A stretch of 64,000 nt of DNA from Niallia taxi (GTDB taxonomy: Bacteria > Bacillota > Bacilli > Bacillales > Cytobacillaceae). Shown in pieces: positions 52,166 through 60,396 of the stretch (position 1 is its first letter; each line of letters starts with the position of its first letter). The DNA is taken from positions 62,001 through 126,000 of the forward strand of contig NZ_RZTZ01000009.1 in the NCBI RefSeq assembly GCF_004005475.1, given 5' to 3'. The notes under the pieces were generated by a model. That model was not told where the DNA came from. It ran no database searches and saw nothing but the letters and a program-made list of their open reading frames with translations. A program made the translations under genes and the position numbers.

Positions 52166-52858
52166 TTAGTATTCCTTCTTCGAATCATTTTTAAATCGGA
52201 AGGAAGTAGTAGATTCATAGGATATATTAGCCATACGCCCATTTAGCACTTGTAAATGCTCTACATATTTGTAATCTTTTTTTCCGTAATCAATTATTTT
52301 ATCTGCAGTGGCCATCCATTGATTCAAGCATTGATGATTAATTCCTGGGTTATCTTTGAGATGAGGAACTATTTTCTTCCCTTCGATCTCCAAGATAAAG
52401 TCCACTTTGGTAACCATATGGTTATTACCAAAGAAAACAACTTCTTTCACAAAGGATTGAAACTTAACAACCCTCATAAATGGATTATATAGAACCTCTT
52501 GTACTCTATGCTTATTTCCATTGCATTCAACAGGAACTGGAACCGTTACTACTAGTCTAACCTTATTATGTTCCATGTCTCCTTCCGGCAGTACCTTTAA
52601 ATTCGCAGTAAAATTAATATTTAAGGCTTCGCACATTGGTGAGATCCAGTTGAAATCAGCATAAACCAAATTATCTTCAATTGCTTCGTAATAATCATCA
52701 GTTTGGTTAATCCCTTGAATACCTTTTCCATCCAACAACAGTGATTGTTCACGAGCACTATATTTCAAGTGAAAACTATTAAGGTTGTACTTTTTCTCCC
52801 TTAGTACATTTATGATGGTGTTAATATTTTCTTCTGTTAGCATTGGCTGAATAGTCAC
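52166..52858 (-). CDS. Hypothetical protein co-transcribed with the membrane protein
   Basis: 230 residues, no export signal. It begins with a helical part (QPMLTEENINTIINVLREKK), then mixed strands (LKVLPEGDMEHNKVRLVVTV and VFFGNNHMVTKVDFILEIEG). No family recognised. It ends exactly where the conjugation-type membrane protein gene begins, so it is the first gene of that pair. Confidence 0.5.
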   Translation of the reverse strand: MTIQPMLTEENINTIINVLREKKYNLNSFHLKYSAREQSLLLDGKGIQGINQTDDYYEAIEDNLVYADFNWISPMCEALNINFTANLKVLPEGDMEHNKVRLVVTVPVPVECNGNKHRVQEVLYNPFMRVVKFQSFVKEVVFFGNNHMVTKVDFILEIEGKKIVPHLKDNPGINHQCLNQWMATADKIIDYGKKDYKYVEHLQVLNGRMANISYESTTSFRFKNDSKKEY

Positions 52859-53055
52859 TACAACTATCCCCTTTCCTGTTTATTGCAGTTTTCTTTCCTT
52901 GCTTACTTTATACATTATAGACATATAAATAACTCAACTTTGTCGAATTTTGTCAAAAACAAGCATCTTTTGACTCACTAAATAAAATACACAATAAATC
53001 TTTAGACTCATTTTGATGCAATGCCTATTTTTTTATGTATTTAATACCATAGGAA

Positions 53056-53100
53056 CATCTGCTCCAAATATACATAAAGATATATATTTGGAGCAGAAGG
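53056..53100 (-). terminator. Hairpin after the 53.1 kb gene
   Basis: CTGCTCCAAATATA (about 53059-53072) pairs with TATATTTGGAGCAG (about 53083-53096) around a short AT loop. Positioned just past the stop of the minus-strand gene, although only a weak T tract follows. Confidence 0.55.
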
Positions 53101-53127
53101 TGACCATGATTGGTCACTTCCTACAAA

Positions 53128-53850
53128 CTATATAGCTCTTGAATAGCTGTTATTGAATTCTATTTCTTCGTCCGGAATGAGATAATCTTCCGATATAGTT
53201 GAATCTAAAAATGTAATATTTAATACTTCAATGTTTCTTCCATGGCGGATGACATCAACAGCTAACAAGTCACCTCGTTTCAACCCCTGTGCATCCTCTC
53301 CAGCGTTTATCCAAGCGCGATGGCCATCAGATACATGTAAGTATTCTTCTTCTGTACCAATGATCGACACCACCCAATGTTGTTCACCTTCTAAACAATC
53401 TCCTATTTTTGCGGATGCTAATTGTTCAAAATTTGCTGATGAAACATCAGAAGTATCGCCATTATCTGAATCATAGTCTGATAAACTGATACAATCAGAA
53501 TCAATCTTTTTATCGAATAGAACATTTCCTTCTACTTCTTTCTCTTGAATTGATTCAAAACTAGAAAGCTCTAATTGCAATTCCGCTAGTAAAGCTTCAG
53601 CCTCTTGGTTTAGTTCCGTTTTTACTACAAGAGGTTTTGACAAAATTGTAGGTTCCTCAATCTGTGCAGTTACAGCATCATCTGTAGAGAATTCTTCCTC
53701 TTCCATCTCAAAACAATAAAACTCTCTAGGATATAACTCATTTTGCAAAAAGTAATTTTTCATTCTTAAATCCGTACAATAAACAAAAAATATATTTTCA
53801 ATTAGGTAATATAGGCATACAAGCCAATCCATGGTTATTGTAATCGTCAT
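53128..53850 (-). CDS. Hypothetical plasmid protein
   Basis: Start chosen at the ATG 33 bases into the longest frame because AAGGGGGAAAAATTT precedes it; 240 residues. The N terminus has one hydrophobic stretch (TITMDWLVCLYYLIENIFFV), then a long acidic linker. The last 110 residues form a compact beta-rich domain (GDCLEGEQHWVVSIIGTEEE, HRAWINAGEDAQGLKRGDLL), possibly OB- or S1-like. Function unknown. The next gene upstream is decayed. Confidence 0.5.
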   Translation of the reverse strand: MTITITMDWLVCLYYLIENIFFVYCTDLRMKNYFLQNELYPREFYCFEMEEEEFSTDDAVTAQIEEPTILSKPLVVKTELNQEAEALLAELQLELSSFESIQEKEVEGNVLFDKKIDSDCISLSDYDSDNGDTSDVSSANFEQLASAKIGDCLEGEQHWVVSIIGTEEEYLHVSDGHRAWINAGEDAQGLKRGDLLAVDVIRHGRNIEVLNITFLDSTISEDYLIPDEEIEFNNSYSRAI

Positions 53851-53869
53851 AAATTTTTCCCCCTTATGA

Positions 53870-54318
53870 TTAAAGAAGCGCAAATGCTAATTGTCCACTG
53901 ATAACTGCATTTTTCTTCTTTTTGATTTTATTGATATCATCGTTAGTCATTTCAAATAATGATATTTGCTCTATTTCTTTGATCCTTGTACTTTCTTTCC
54001 TTTCGATTTCTGTTAGATAACCAACTATCTCCCCATCTGCAACACTATCCCTGCCAAAGGCTTCTTTTCTAAATAGTTTTTAAAGCTATCAACAACTAAT
54101 TTTTTAGCCTCTTCTAAATTGCCCTCACAATATGTAGTAAAAGTATGAGTCGCTTTTTTAGTATGATCACTGAACCAGTAGTATTGATTCAAACAACCTT
54201 GAAAATTCTAAATAAAAGCGAATATTGTTATTCTTCAAGTTGTAGGATATTTGTTTGAACCATAATGAATTACCTGTCCTTTATAGATTGCTATCTTTTT
54301 GTTTTGGCTTTTTGCCAT
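53870..54318 (-). pseudogene. Decayed plasmid gene
   Basis: ATG at 54316-54318 after AGGTGAGGAAGATTAAC gives MAKSQNKKIAIYKGQVIHYG and SNKYPTT, then stop. Other frames then give LNQYYWFSDHTKKATHTFTT and CEGNLEEAKKLVVDSFKNYL, and after another shift VADGEIVGYLTEIERKESTR ending LAFALL at 53870. At least one stop and two frameshifts. The parts look like a single ~150-residue protein of unknown family. Confidence 0.55.
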
Positions 54319-54371
54319 GTTAATCTTCCTCACCTTTGTTTTAATTACCATCATCAACCGTTTTAAACGAA

Positions 54372-54512
54372 AACTAAACGCAAAAAAGCCTTTGGGGTCA
54401 ATGATAGAAAACAGCTAATTTATTTCAGCTATTCTTATTCATCAACCACAAAGGCTGTAAGTGTATTATTGTCTGTCTGCTAACCCTAAAATGGATTGCA
54501 CAAAAAAAATAA
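54372..54512 (-). promoter_or_regulatory. Family 1 leader/attenuator element, copy D
   Basis: Minus strand: GCAATCCATTTTAGGGTTAG with CAGACAGACAATAATACACT, then ACAGCCTTTGTGG, an arm with AATAGCTG/CAGCTATT pairing, and CCCCAAAGGCTTTTTTGCG. Core order kept, sequence more diverged than A and C. It sits 60 bases upstream of a decayed gene. Confidence 0.6.
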
Positions 54513-54653
54513 AAAATAAAAAGTAAATTAATATATGGGTATTATATCCTGTTTATATTAAATGGACAAGCTCTTTTCAGAATAAATCCACGGACGATTT
54601 CCCTATATATAATATTTAAATAAATTGTATTTATTAATCTTTGTATTTATTCC

Positions 54654-54866
54654 GGTTAAAAATTTTTTAATGGTACCTTAAAAATTTTTTAACTTATCAT
54701 ACCTTAAAAAATTTTTGACCTATAAAAATAAGCCGTTTTGATACCTTAAAAAATTTTTAACCTATGAAATTTGATACCTTAAAAATTCTTTAACCCTACC
54801 TTAAAAAATTTTTAAGGTAGGGTTAAAAATTTTTTCACCCTGCATTAAAAACTTTTTAAGGTATAA
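54654..54866. repeat. Cluster of AT-rich palindromic repeats (TACCTTAAAAAATTTTT)
   Basis: Seven or eight copies of a TACCTTAAAAAATTTTT-like unit occur in about 210 bases, in both orientations, most followed by AACC or AACCC. One 29-base copy, at about 54794-54822, is a near-perfect palindrome whose arms start CCCTACCTTAAAAA. Spacing is irregular (20-40 bases). Such clusters are typical of binding arrays for a partition, replication or regulator protein. The nearest genes are the RsfA-type regulator 100 bases away and the DnaA-domain protein. Confidence 0.75.
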
Positions 54867-54969
54867 GAGTAATCTAATTGATAGATAAACTAAATGAATT
54901 TACATGTCATAAAAACCACTAGTTTATATTGGGAAATGGATTGTAAATAATTCATCTTAAAGTAAGATT

Positions 54970-55506
54970 TTATTTATTTGTTACCATTTTTCTTGCTTGT
55001 TCCATTAGATCAACTAACCCTTTATATGCCTCCTCTTTAGAATGTAATTTCTTCTGTAAATACTTATTTTGATTAATTAATTCATTAATTTTGTCATGTA
55101 AATCTTGTTCATGGCTATTACTAACTTCGCTTTGATGATTGAATATTTTCGACTTATTATATATTTCTTTTAAATAATGAATGATGCCGTCAAATTGATC
55201 AGCATTTGTTGTTTTAAATACTTGCTCCTCTTCTCTTGAAAGTTCTGTTACTAACTCCTCCACTAGAGGTTTCCCCTGCTTTAGTTGTTTTCTTTGCACT
55301 TTTGCTGCTTCTATATTCGATTTATATTGCTTTCTTACGTAAGCATTCCATCTAAATCCACAAGCAGCACTTGTACGAGATAATTGTTTCCCTACTTCTT
55401 CAAATGCTTGAAGCTGCGTACTGCCCTCACTAATACTTCGCAGTACAACATCAGCTAATAGTATGTCTTCTTTTTCTGTCCAGGAATCTTGTCTTGTTTT
55501 TGGCAT
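54970..55506 (-). CDS. rsfA: RsfA-family transcriptional regulator
   Basis: 178 residues, preceded by CTAGGAGAGATTTCTT. The N-terminal Myb/SANT-like DNA-binding unit (QDSWTEKEDILLADVVLRSI, EGSTQLQAFEEVGKQLSRTS, AACGFRWNAYVRKQYKSNIE) is typical of RsfA, the prespore-specific regulator of Bacillus. The C-terminal third is a coiled coil (ELINQNKYLQKKLHSKEEA). RsfA modulates sigma-F-dependent genes in the forespore. Plasmid RsfA-like copies may instead serve replication or stability, since this gene sits beside the palindromic repeat cluster and the DnaA-domain protein. Confidence 0.85.
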   Translation of the reverse strand: MPKTRQDSWTEKEDILLADVVLRSISEGSTQLQAFEEVGKQLSRTSAACGFRWNAYVRKQYKSNIEAAKVQRKQLKQGKPLVEELVTELSREEEQVFKTTNADQFDGIIHYLKEIYNKSKIFNHQSEVSNSHEQDLHDKINELINQNKYLQKKLHSKEEAYKGLVDLMEQARKMVTNK

Positions 55507-55674
55507 AAGAAATCTCTCCTAGTGTTTTTTATTACATATTATTCGGGTCATAGAAAAGTAAGACTCAATTATGTTATTTAAATGATCAATTCCCTCACTT
55601 TTATTCAGCTGACAAACAAAACAGAGTAAGATACTAAAATAAAAAAGATGTGCCAGTTAGACACACCTTCGGAA

Positions 55675-56721
55675 TTATTGTTGAATTACTATAGCGTCAA
55701 TCGATTTATCATACTCTCGAATAGCATTCGAGATGAGATCTGCATATTTATTCTCCAGCCAATCTTTACAAAACTCATTAGGAGCTAGTACATAACAGTT
55801 GTTTTGCGTGAGTTTTATAGAAATTCCTTTAAACCATGTATCAAATGAAGGTTTGGAAAGCTTCTTAGACACATAGGTAAGTAGATAATTTAACATATTG
55901 GCTTCATGTTTATCCATTTCTGCTTTTCCATAGTCAAGTACTACCTCTTCATTTAATGCTAGAGGTTTGTTATTATTTTTAATAATTTCTCCATATTGTT
56001 GCCAGACACGATATATTTCTTCATAGTCCATTTGATTTTCAAGATTTATTTTCTCGTTGTTTCGAATCATTTCATTTACATACTTGTCATGTTCTGCTCT
56101 TAACTTTTTAGGAAGTCCTTCCTTTTCTTTTTTCATAGCTTTCTTAATATGAGCCGAAACATTATCTGGAATTTCTAATTCCTTATTCCCTTCAAGTAAT
56201 GCCTTAGTTAATAAGGGTACTTTCTTTCTGATTTTGAAAATTGGGCCTTCTTCCTTTTCTCTTGATCGGTTTATAACATTGAATTTATAGACAAACCCAT
56301 ATCTCTCCAATATTTCTAAGTAAGCATGTATAGTAGGTCTTGATTTATCCATTTTAAGACTGATCATTTCAAAATTAGGAAAACACCAATCTTTATTCCC
56401 ATAAGTATATCTTTTTAAGTGGGCATATAAAGCTAAGCCCTCAGCGTTTATAAAGTATCCCCAGTAATCAAATAAATAGTTATTTAGAATGGTAAGCTCT
56501 CCGTCAATATAAGGGATATTTTCGCCATAAGCATCTAAGGAAAATTTTCTTACTTCCGTTTCTGAATATACGACCTTATCTAGTTCTGGAACATAGTAAG
56601 TTAATTTACTTTCGTCCTGTTTAACTAATTTCATTCTTTGCTCAAGATTCCCCGTATCAATTGTTCTGTAATACTCTAATTTGTCATTTTTTCCTTTTAA
56701 GTTTAACTTTTCAGATTCCAT
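55675..56721 (-). CDS. Winged-helix plasmid protein with a C-terminal DnaA domain I-like segment
   Basis: 348 residues. Residues about 80-150 resemble the winged-helix N terminus of RepA_N/DnaD-type replication proteins (NYLFDYWGYFINAEGLALYA, CFPNFEMISLKMDKSRPTIH, LEILERYGFVYKFNVI). Residues about 270-345 match domain I of DnaA (LLTYVSKKLSKPSFDTWFKG, YVLAPNEFCKDWLENKYADL), the part that recruits helicase and partner proteins. The AAA+ ATPase is absent. A protein that binds plasmid DNA and presents a DnaA-like recruitment face could help load host replisome factors. A family 2 leader lies 190 bases upstream. Confidence 0.75.
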   Translation of the reverse strand: MESEKLNLKGKNDKLEYYRTIDTGNLEQRMKLVKQDESKLTYYVPELDKVVYSETEVRKFSLDAYGENIPYIDGELTILNNYLFDYWGYFINAEGLALYAHLKRYTYGNKDWCFPNFEMISLKMDKSRPTIHAYLEILERYGFVYKFNVINRSREKEEGPIFKIRKKVPLLTKALLEGNKELEIPDNVSAHIKKAMKKEKEGLPKKLRAEHDKYVNEMIRNNEKINLENQMDYEEIYRVWQQYGEIIKNNNKPLALNEEVVLDYGKAEMDKHEANMLNYLLTYVSKKLSKPSFDTWFKGISIKLTQNNCYVLAPNEFCKDWLENKYADLISNAIREYDKSIDAIVIQQ

Positions 56722-56904
56722 ACTATCCTCCAGGGATTACCTATTAAAGACATATATGTAGGTTTTTTCTTGAAATTAAATGCTTATGTGATAGAATAAA
56801 CGGAATGTAATAATTAAGAAAAAACCCCTTGTCGTTTCTATTAACCTCAGGTCCTAAACTGATAGGTTAGTAAATTATAGGTGTTTTTTTTACATTAGTA
56901 AACA

Positions 56905-56990
56905 AAATACATAAAAAGGACCCCACAAGAAAACTACCGTAGCTATAGCTCGGTTTTTTCAGTGTAGGGTCCTTCCCTTTTTGTATACTA
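56905..56990 (-). promoter_or_regulatory. Family 2 leader/terminator element, copy 4
   Basis: Minus strand: AAAAAGGGAAGGACCCTACA, an internal GAGCTATAGCTAC hairpin, then GTGGGGTCCTTTTTATG. Same AAGGGARRR-N-CCC box and terminator as the other three. A second GGTT/AACC-armed hairpin (about 56825-56890) lies between it and the gene. Confidence 0.65.
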
Positions 56991-57074
56991 TTGTTCTTAT
57001 TATTAAAGCATACTTCTCCTTAAATCTCAATGTCTGTCAACCATCCATGTTTATGAATAATAGAGGTTGTAATA

Positions 57075-57937
57075 AACACAACACTTTTGGGGTGTAAGTA
57101 ATTAATAGAAGTAAATCTATTAAATCTATTTAAACTACTACACTTCTCTTTGTTTGTGCTTGTTTATATAAATCTATTTAACTTGTTTATACTTGTTTAA
57201 CCTGTTTACAGATCTAGCAAACTGTTGGGGCAGTAAGGCTTGAGCAATTAAAGCACAACACTTTTGGGGTGAAAGCACAACACTTTTGGGGCAAAGCACA
57301 ACACTTTTGGGGTGAAAGCACAACACTTTTGGGGTGTGAAAGCACAACACTTTTGGGGTGAAAGCACAACACTTTTGGGGCAAAGCACAACACTTTTGGG
57401 GTGAAAGCACAACACTTTCGGGGTGTAAAAGCACAACACTTTTGGGGTGAAAGCACAACACTTTCGGGGTGAAAGCACAACACTTTCGGGGTGTAAAAGC
57501 ACAACATTTTTGGGGTGTAAAAGCACAACATTTTTGGGGTGTAAAAGCACAACATTTTTAGGGTGTAAAAAGTAAACGTTCTATTTTCTTAAAACACAAC
57601 AAATTTGGGGCCAAAACATATCATTTTGACTGATTTAAGTGTGTTCTTAAAGATTAAACACAACATTTTTGGGGTGGTGCATAATGAATATTGTTTAAAA
57701 CACAACGTTTTTGGGGTGAAATAACACATCTTAGGGTGTAAAGCACCTCATTTAGAGAATTTAGTTTGGAAGATATGTACATATAGAGTACTAACAGCAA
57801 AGATAAACACAACACTTTTGGGGTCAATTTACACAGTATCAGAAAATAAAGCCCCTCATTATTAGGATTAGTTTGAACGATGAATACTATTAGAGTACTA
57901 ACAGCAAGAATAAACACAACACTTTTGGGGTCGGTAT
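57075..57937. repeat. Iteron array of the plasmid origin (about 20 copies)
   Basis: About 20 copies of a 20-22 base unit with consensus AAAGCACAACACTTTTGGGG and then TG occur; fourteen are packed head to tail from about 57248 to 57568, the rest are scattered to 57935. Variation is limited to the TTTT/TTTC/TTTTT core and to the GTG/GC tail. All point the same way, towards rep, which begins at 58031. These are the expected binding sites of the Rep initiator, setting copy number and incompatibility. Flanking DNA to 57080 and from 57570 to 58000 is AT-rich, suitable for strand opening. Repetitive open frames here are artefacts. Confidence 0.92.
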
Positions 57938-58030
57938 TTTATAAATACCTAAAACAAACATTTTTTAGTTTACGTTTGTTTTAGCTTACGATAAAATAAA
58001 ACTACCAATATTCTAGGAGTATAAATTGTC

Positions 58031-59218
58031 ATGGAAAATAATAGAGAGATTATTTTTAAAGATACAAACTTAGTATCAAAGGCAAACTCAATAGTAGAAG
58101 CAACCTATAAGTTAGGGGTAATGGAACAAAAGATAATATCTGTAATAGCTTCTAATATCCATCCCAATGATAAGGATTTCCAAACCTATACTTTTTCTAT
58201 TAAACAATTCGGGGATTTAATTGGTTCAAAGTCGAAGAACTTATATAAAGAAGTTGATAAGATAACAACCCAATTAATGCAACCCTTTTTATTTATTAAC
58301 CACGAAGGGAAACCAACCCGTATAGCTTGGTTATCAAAAGCAACTTACAATATAAACGAGGGTTCTGTAACAGTTCGCTTTGATCCAGATTTAAAACCTT
58401 TCTTCCTTTTGTTAAATCAGAAATTCACTAGGTATAAACTAGGGAATATTCTGCATCTACGTAGTAACTATTCTATTCGTCTATATGAGCTTTTAAAAAG
58501 TTATGAGGGTTTAACAGAGAGAACCTTTACGCTTGAAGAATTACGGGCTAAATTAGGGCTCCAAGACAAATATCCAGTTTGGATTAATTTTAGGCAGAGA
58601 GTTATTGATCATGCCCAAGCAGAACTTGCTAAAAAAACAGACATATCCTTTACTTACGATGCAATCCGAAAAGGACGCTCTATACATAAGATAAAGTTTA
58701 AAATAAAAACGAACAGTTCTTCTGACCAGATAATAAAGATAGAAGAAGATACTTATTCTCAGGATGTTATTGATATTCAGCGACTTGGTCTAGAAATAGG
58801 AATGAATTTGAATAAAAAAGTTATCACTGAATGGCTTAATTACGGAAAGAATAATATCGTTGAGTTGATGCAATCTATTAAATATGACGATACTATAAAA
58901 AATCCTATTGGCTATATTTCAGCTGTACTTCCTAAAAAAGCAACAACCGACGAACAACTTGCCTTATTTGACGATGATAAATCCATTCTTATTGAAAAAG
59001 CTATCCGGGAATTTATTATGAGTAAGTTACCTAAACGGAAAGTTACAAGAATTGAGAAGATACCACATTATATGCATAGAAATGACGCTTTAGAAATCCT
59101 GAAGAAATATTTTGATGAAGAAGAATCTAAAAGAATTTGGGAAGAGCAAGGCGCTGAAATAACTGAAAAACTTTATGAAGAAAGTCAGAGCAAATTGATA
59201 AAGGCACCTTCCTTATAA
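58031..59218 (+). CDS. Rep_3-type plasmid replication initiator
   Basis: 395 residues, ATG after CTAGGAGTATAAATTGTC. The N-terminal two-thirds form the paired winged-helix Rep_3/RepB domain: LVSKANSIVEATYKLGVMEQ, FSIKQFGDLIGSKSKNLYKE, then LRSNYSIRLYELLKSYEGLT with LEELRAKLGLQDKYPVWINF. The C-terminal part (about 290-395) is basic and helical and may contact host factors. It binds the iterons directly upstream. It is the only convincing replication initiator in the window. Confidence 0.92.
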   Translation: MENNREIIFKDTNLVSKANSIVEATYKLGVMEQKIISVIASNIHPNDKDFQTYTFSIKQFGDLIGSKSKNLYKEVDKITTQLMQPFLFINHEGKPTRIAWLSKATYNINEGSVTVRFDPDLKPFFLLLNQKFTRYKLGNILHLRSNYSIRLYELLKSYEGLTERTFTLEELRAKLGLQDKYPVWINFRQRVIDHAQAELAKKTDISFTYDAIRKGRSIHKIKFKIKTNSSSDQIIKIEEDTYSQDVIDIQRLGLEIGMNLNKKVITEWLNYGKNNIVELMQSIKYDDTIKNPIGYISAVLPKKATTDEQLALFDDDKSILIEKAIREFIMSKLPKRKVTRIEKIPHYMHRNDALEILKKYFDEEESKRIWEEQGAEITEKLYEESQSKLIKAPSL

Positions 59219-59232
59219 GGTGCCTTTTTATG
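59198..59232 (+). terminator. Terminator after rep
   Basis: AAAGGCACCTT (59200-59210) and AAGGTGCCTTTT (59217-59228) overlapping the rep stop, followed by a T run. Confidence 0.9.
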
Positions 59233-59238
59233 ATCTAG

Positions 59239-59529
59239 TCAGTTTATTAGCGACTCAATTTCATTAATGAATAAGGCTTCTTCCATATTGGAGCTTAGTA
59301 TTGTAGCAATTTCTGGTGTAACTTCCGCTTCAATATCTTCAATGTCCTTTAATCTTGCTGGGGCTTCTTCTCTTATCGCAGACATTAATATGGTTACTTC
59401 GTGGAAGCTCTTATTATCAACCTGCTTTATACTGTCCTTTGAAAGGGAGTATAATTCTACTAATGTATTTTCCTCTATATTATTAAAACAAGTTTTCTTA
59501 ATTGTGTATTTATCTGCCACTAGTATCAT
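59239..59529 (-). CDS. Small hypothetical protein
   Basis: 96 residues, soluble and acidic: MILVADKYTIKKTCFNNIEE and a helical C-terminal half ILSSNMEEALFINEIESLIN. Not recognised. It converges with rep over the terminator. A structured leader precedes it (59545-59660), so expression may be attenuated in the same way as other plasmid genes here. Confidence 0.45.
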   Translation of the reverse strand: MILVADKYTIKKTCFNNIEENTLVELYSLSKDSIKQVDNKSFHEVTILMSAIREEAPARLKDIEDIEAEVTPEIATILSSNMEEALFINEIESLIN

Positions 59530-59544
59530 CCTCTTTTTTGTATT

Positions 59545-59665
59545 CTTACCACAAAAAAAGCCAACTAAACATATGTTTAATTAGCCGGTTGCGCTACTAG
59601 CTTCAAATCATCCAAGCGCCCAAATAAAGATGATTTTTCATCGCTTCTAAGTATAGTGACTTTAT
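59545..59665 (-). promoter_or_regulatory. Structured leader with terminator upstream of the 59.2 kb gene
   Basis: On the minus strand: AAGCGATGAAAAATCATCTT, then GCGCTTGGATGATTTGAAGC (pairing TGATTTTTCATC-like arms), then ACCGGCTAATTAAACATATG and TTTAGTTGGCTTTTTTT, a clear terminator. It is not a copy of family 1 or 2 but has the same box-then-terminator plan. Confidence 0.55.
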
Positions 59666-59718
59666 ACCTATATTATATTCAGTTTTTACCAAAATGCAAC
59701 TTTTCTTCTTTAAAGTAT

Positions 59719-60396
59719 TTAATAAACTTTTATTTTTATATCCGCTTCTTTTTTTTCTACTGCCTCTTCTTTTTTTTCTGGTGTAAAACAGACGGAGATA
59801 TTTCTATTTCCTATTACCTTATTTGCGTAGGGAAGTAATTTTTCTGTTTTTTCATAGTTTTCTAGGCTACGTTTCTCGCCACGTTTATCATTGTCTCTAA
59901 AATGACTAAAATAGATTTTATTATGTTCGTTATCTTTTGATGTCGGATAGGAATGAGAACATACTAATCGATCAAAATTTTCTTTTCCAGCCTTTGTGGG
60001 AGTTGCTTTGTCTAATATTCTATAGAAATTGTGTAGGCTAAACTCCCTTCTTTCCGTGCCGTTAAGTTCTAAGAATTTCATTAAATCTTTAAATAAATCC
60101 TCTCCTAACCTATTAGGAAGCTCAAAGCTTTCGAAATTATCACTTTTTTTATAATCTAATGGCAAGGTCAAATATTGGTGTGTCTTTCTTTTAAATAGAC
60201 CTAATATATATTCTTTGGGTTGTGAATTATCTGTATAGGGTCGCTTCTTTATGATTTTATAATCATATTTAAAAATCGCACATATCTCCAGGTCTTTTTT
60301 ATAGGGGATGTTATTAATAACTTGATAGTCTATTTTTTTATTTTTCATTGATTTTGCGAGAGAAAATAAATTATTTAACCTGTAACCTCTACTCAT
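59719..60396 (-). CDS. Hypothetical plasmid protein
   Basis: 225 residues, basic, no export signal or membrane helix. It begins MSRGYRLNNLFSLAKSMKNK and contains KEYILGLFKRKTHQYLTLPL and a late EKKEEAVEKKEADIKIKVY tail. No family recognised. It lies between rep and the zincin gene on the opposite strand to rep. Confidence 0.5.
   Translation of the reverse strand: MSRGYRLNNLFSLAKSMKNKKIDYQVINNIPYKKDLEICAIFKYDYKIIKKRPYTDNSQPKEYILGLFKRKTHQYLTLPLDYKKSDNFESFELPNRLGEDLFKDLMKFLELNGTERREFSLHNFYRILDKATPTKAGKENFDRLVCSHSYPTSKDNEHNKIYFSHFRDNDKRGEKRSLENYEKTEKLLPYANKVIGNRNISVCFTPEKKEEAVEKKEADIKIKVY

Noticed and set aside
57174-57555. Three open frames with repetitive peptides such as LCFHPKSVVL
   Set aside because: They are translations of the iteron array in its three minus-strand frames, with no independent ribosome binding site; a by-product of the repeat.
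57075-57937. CRISPR array
   Set aside because: Units abut one another without unique spacers of constant length, there are no cas genes, and a Rep gene follows directly; iterons explain the pattern.
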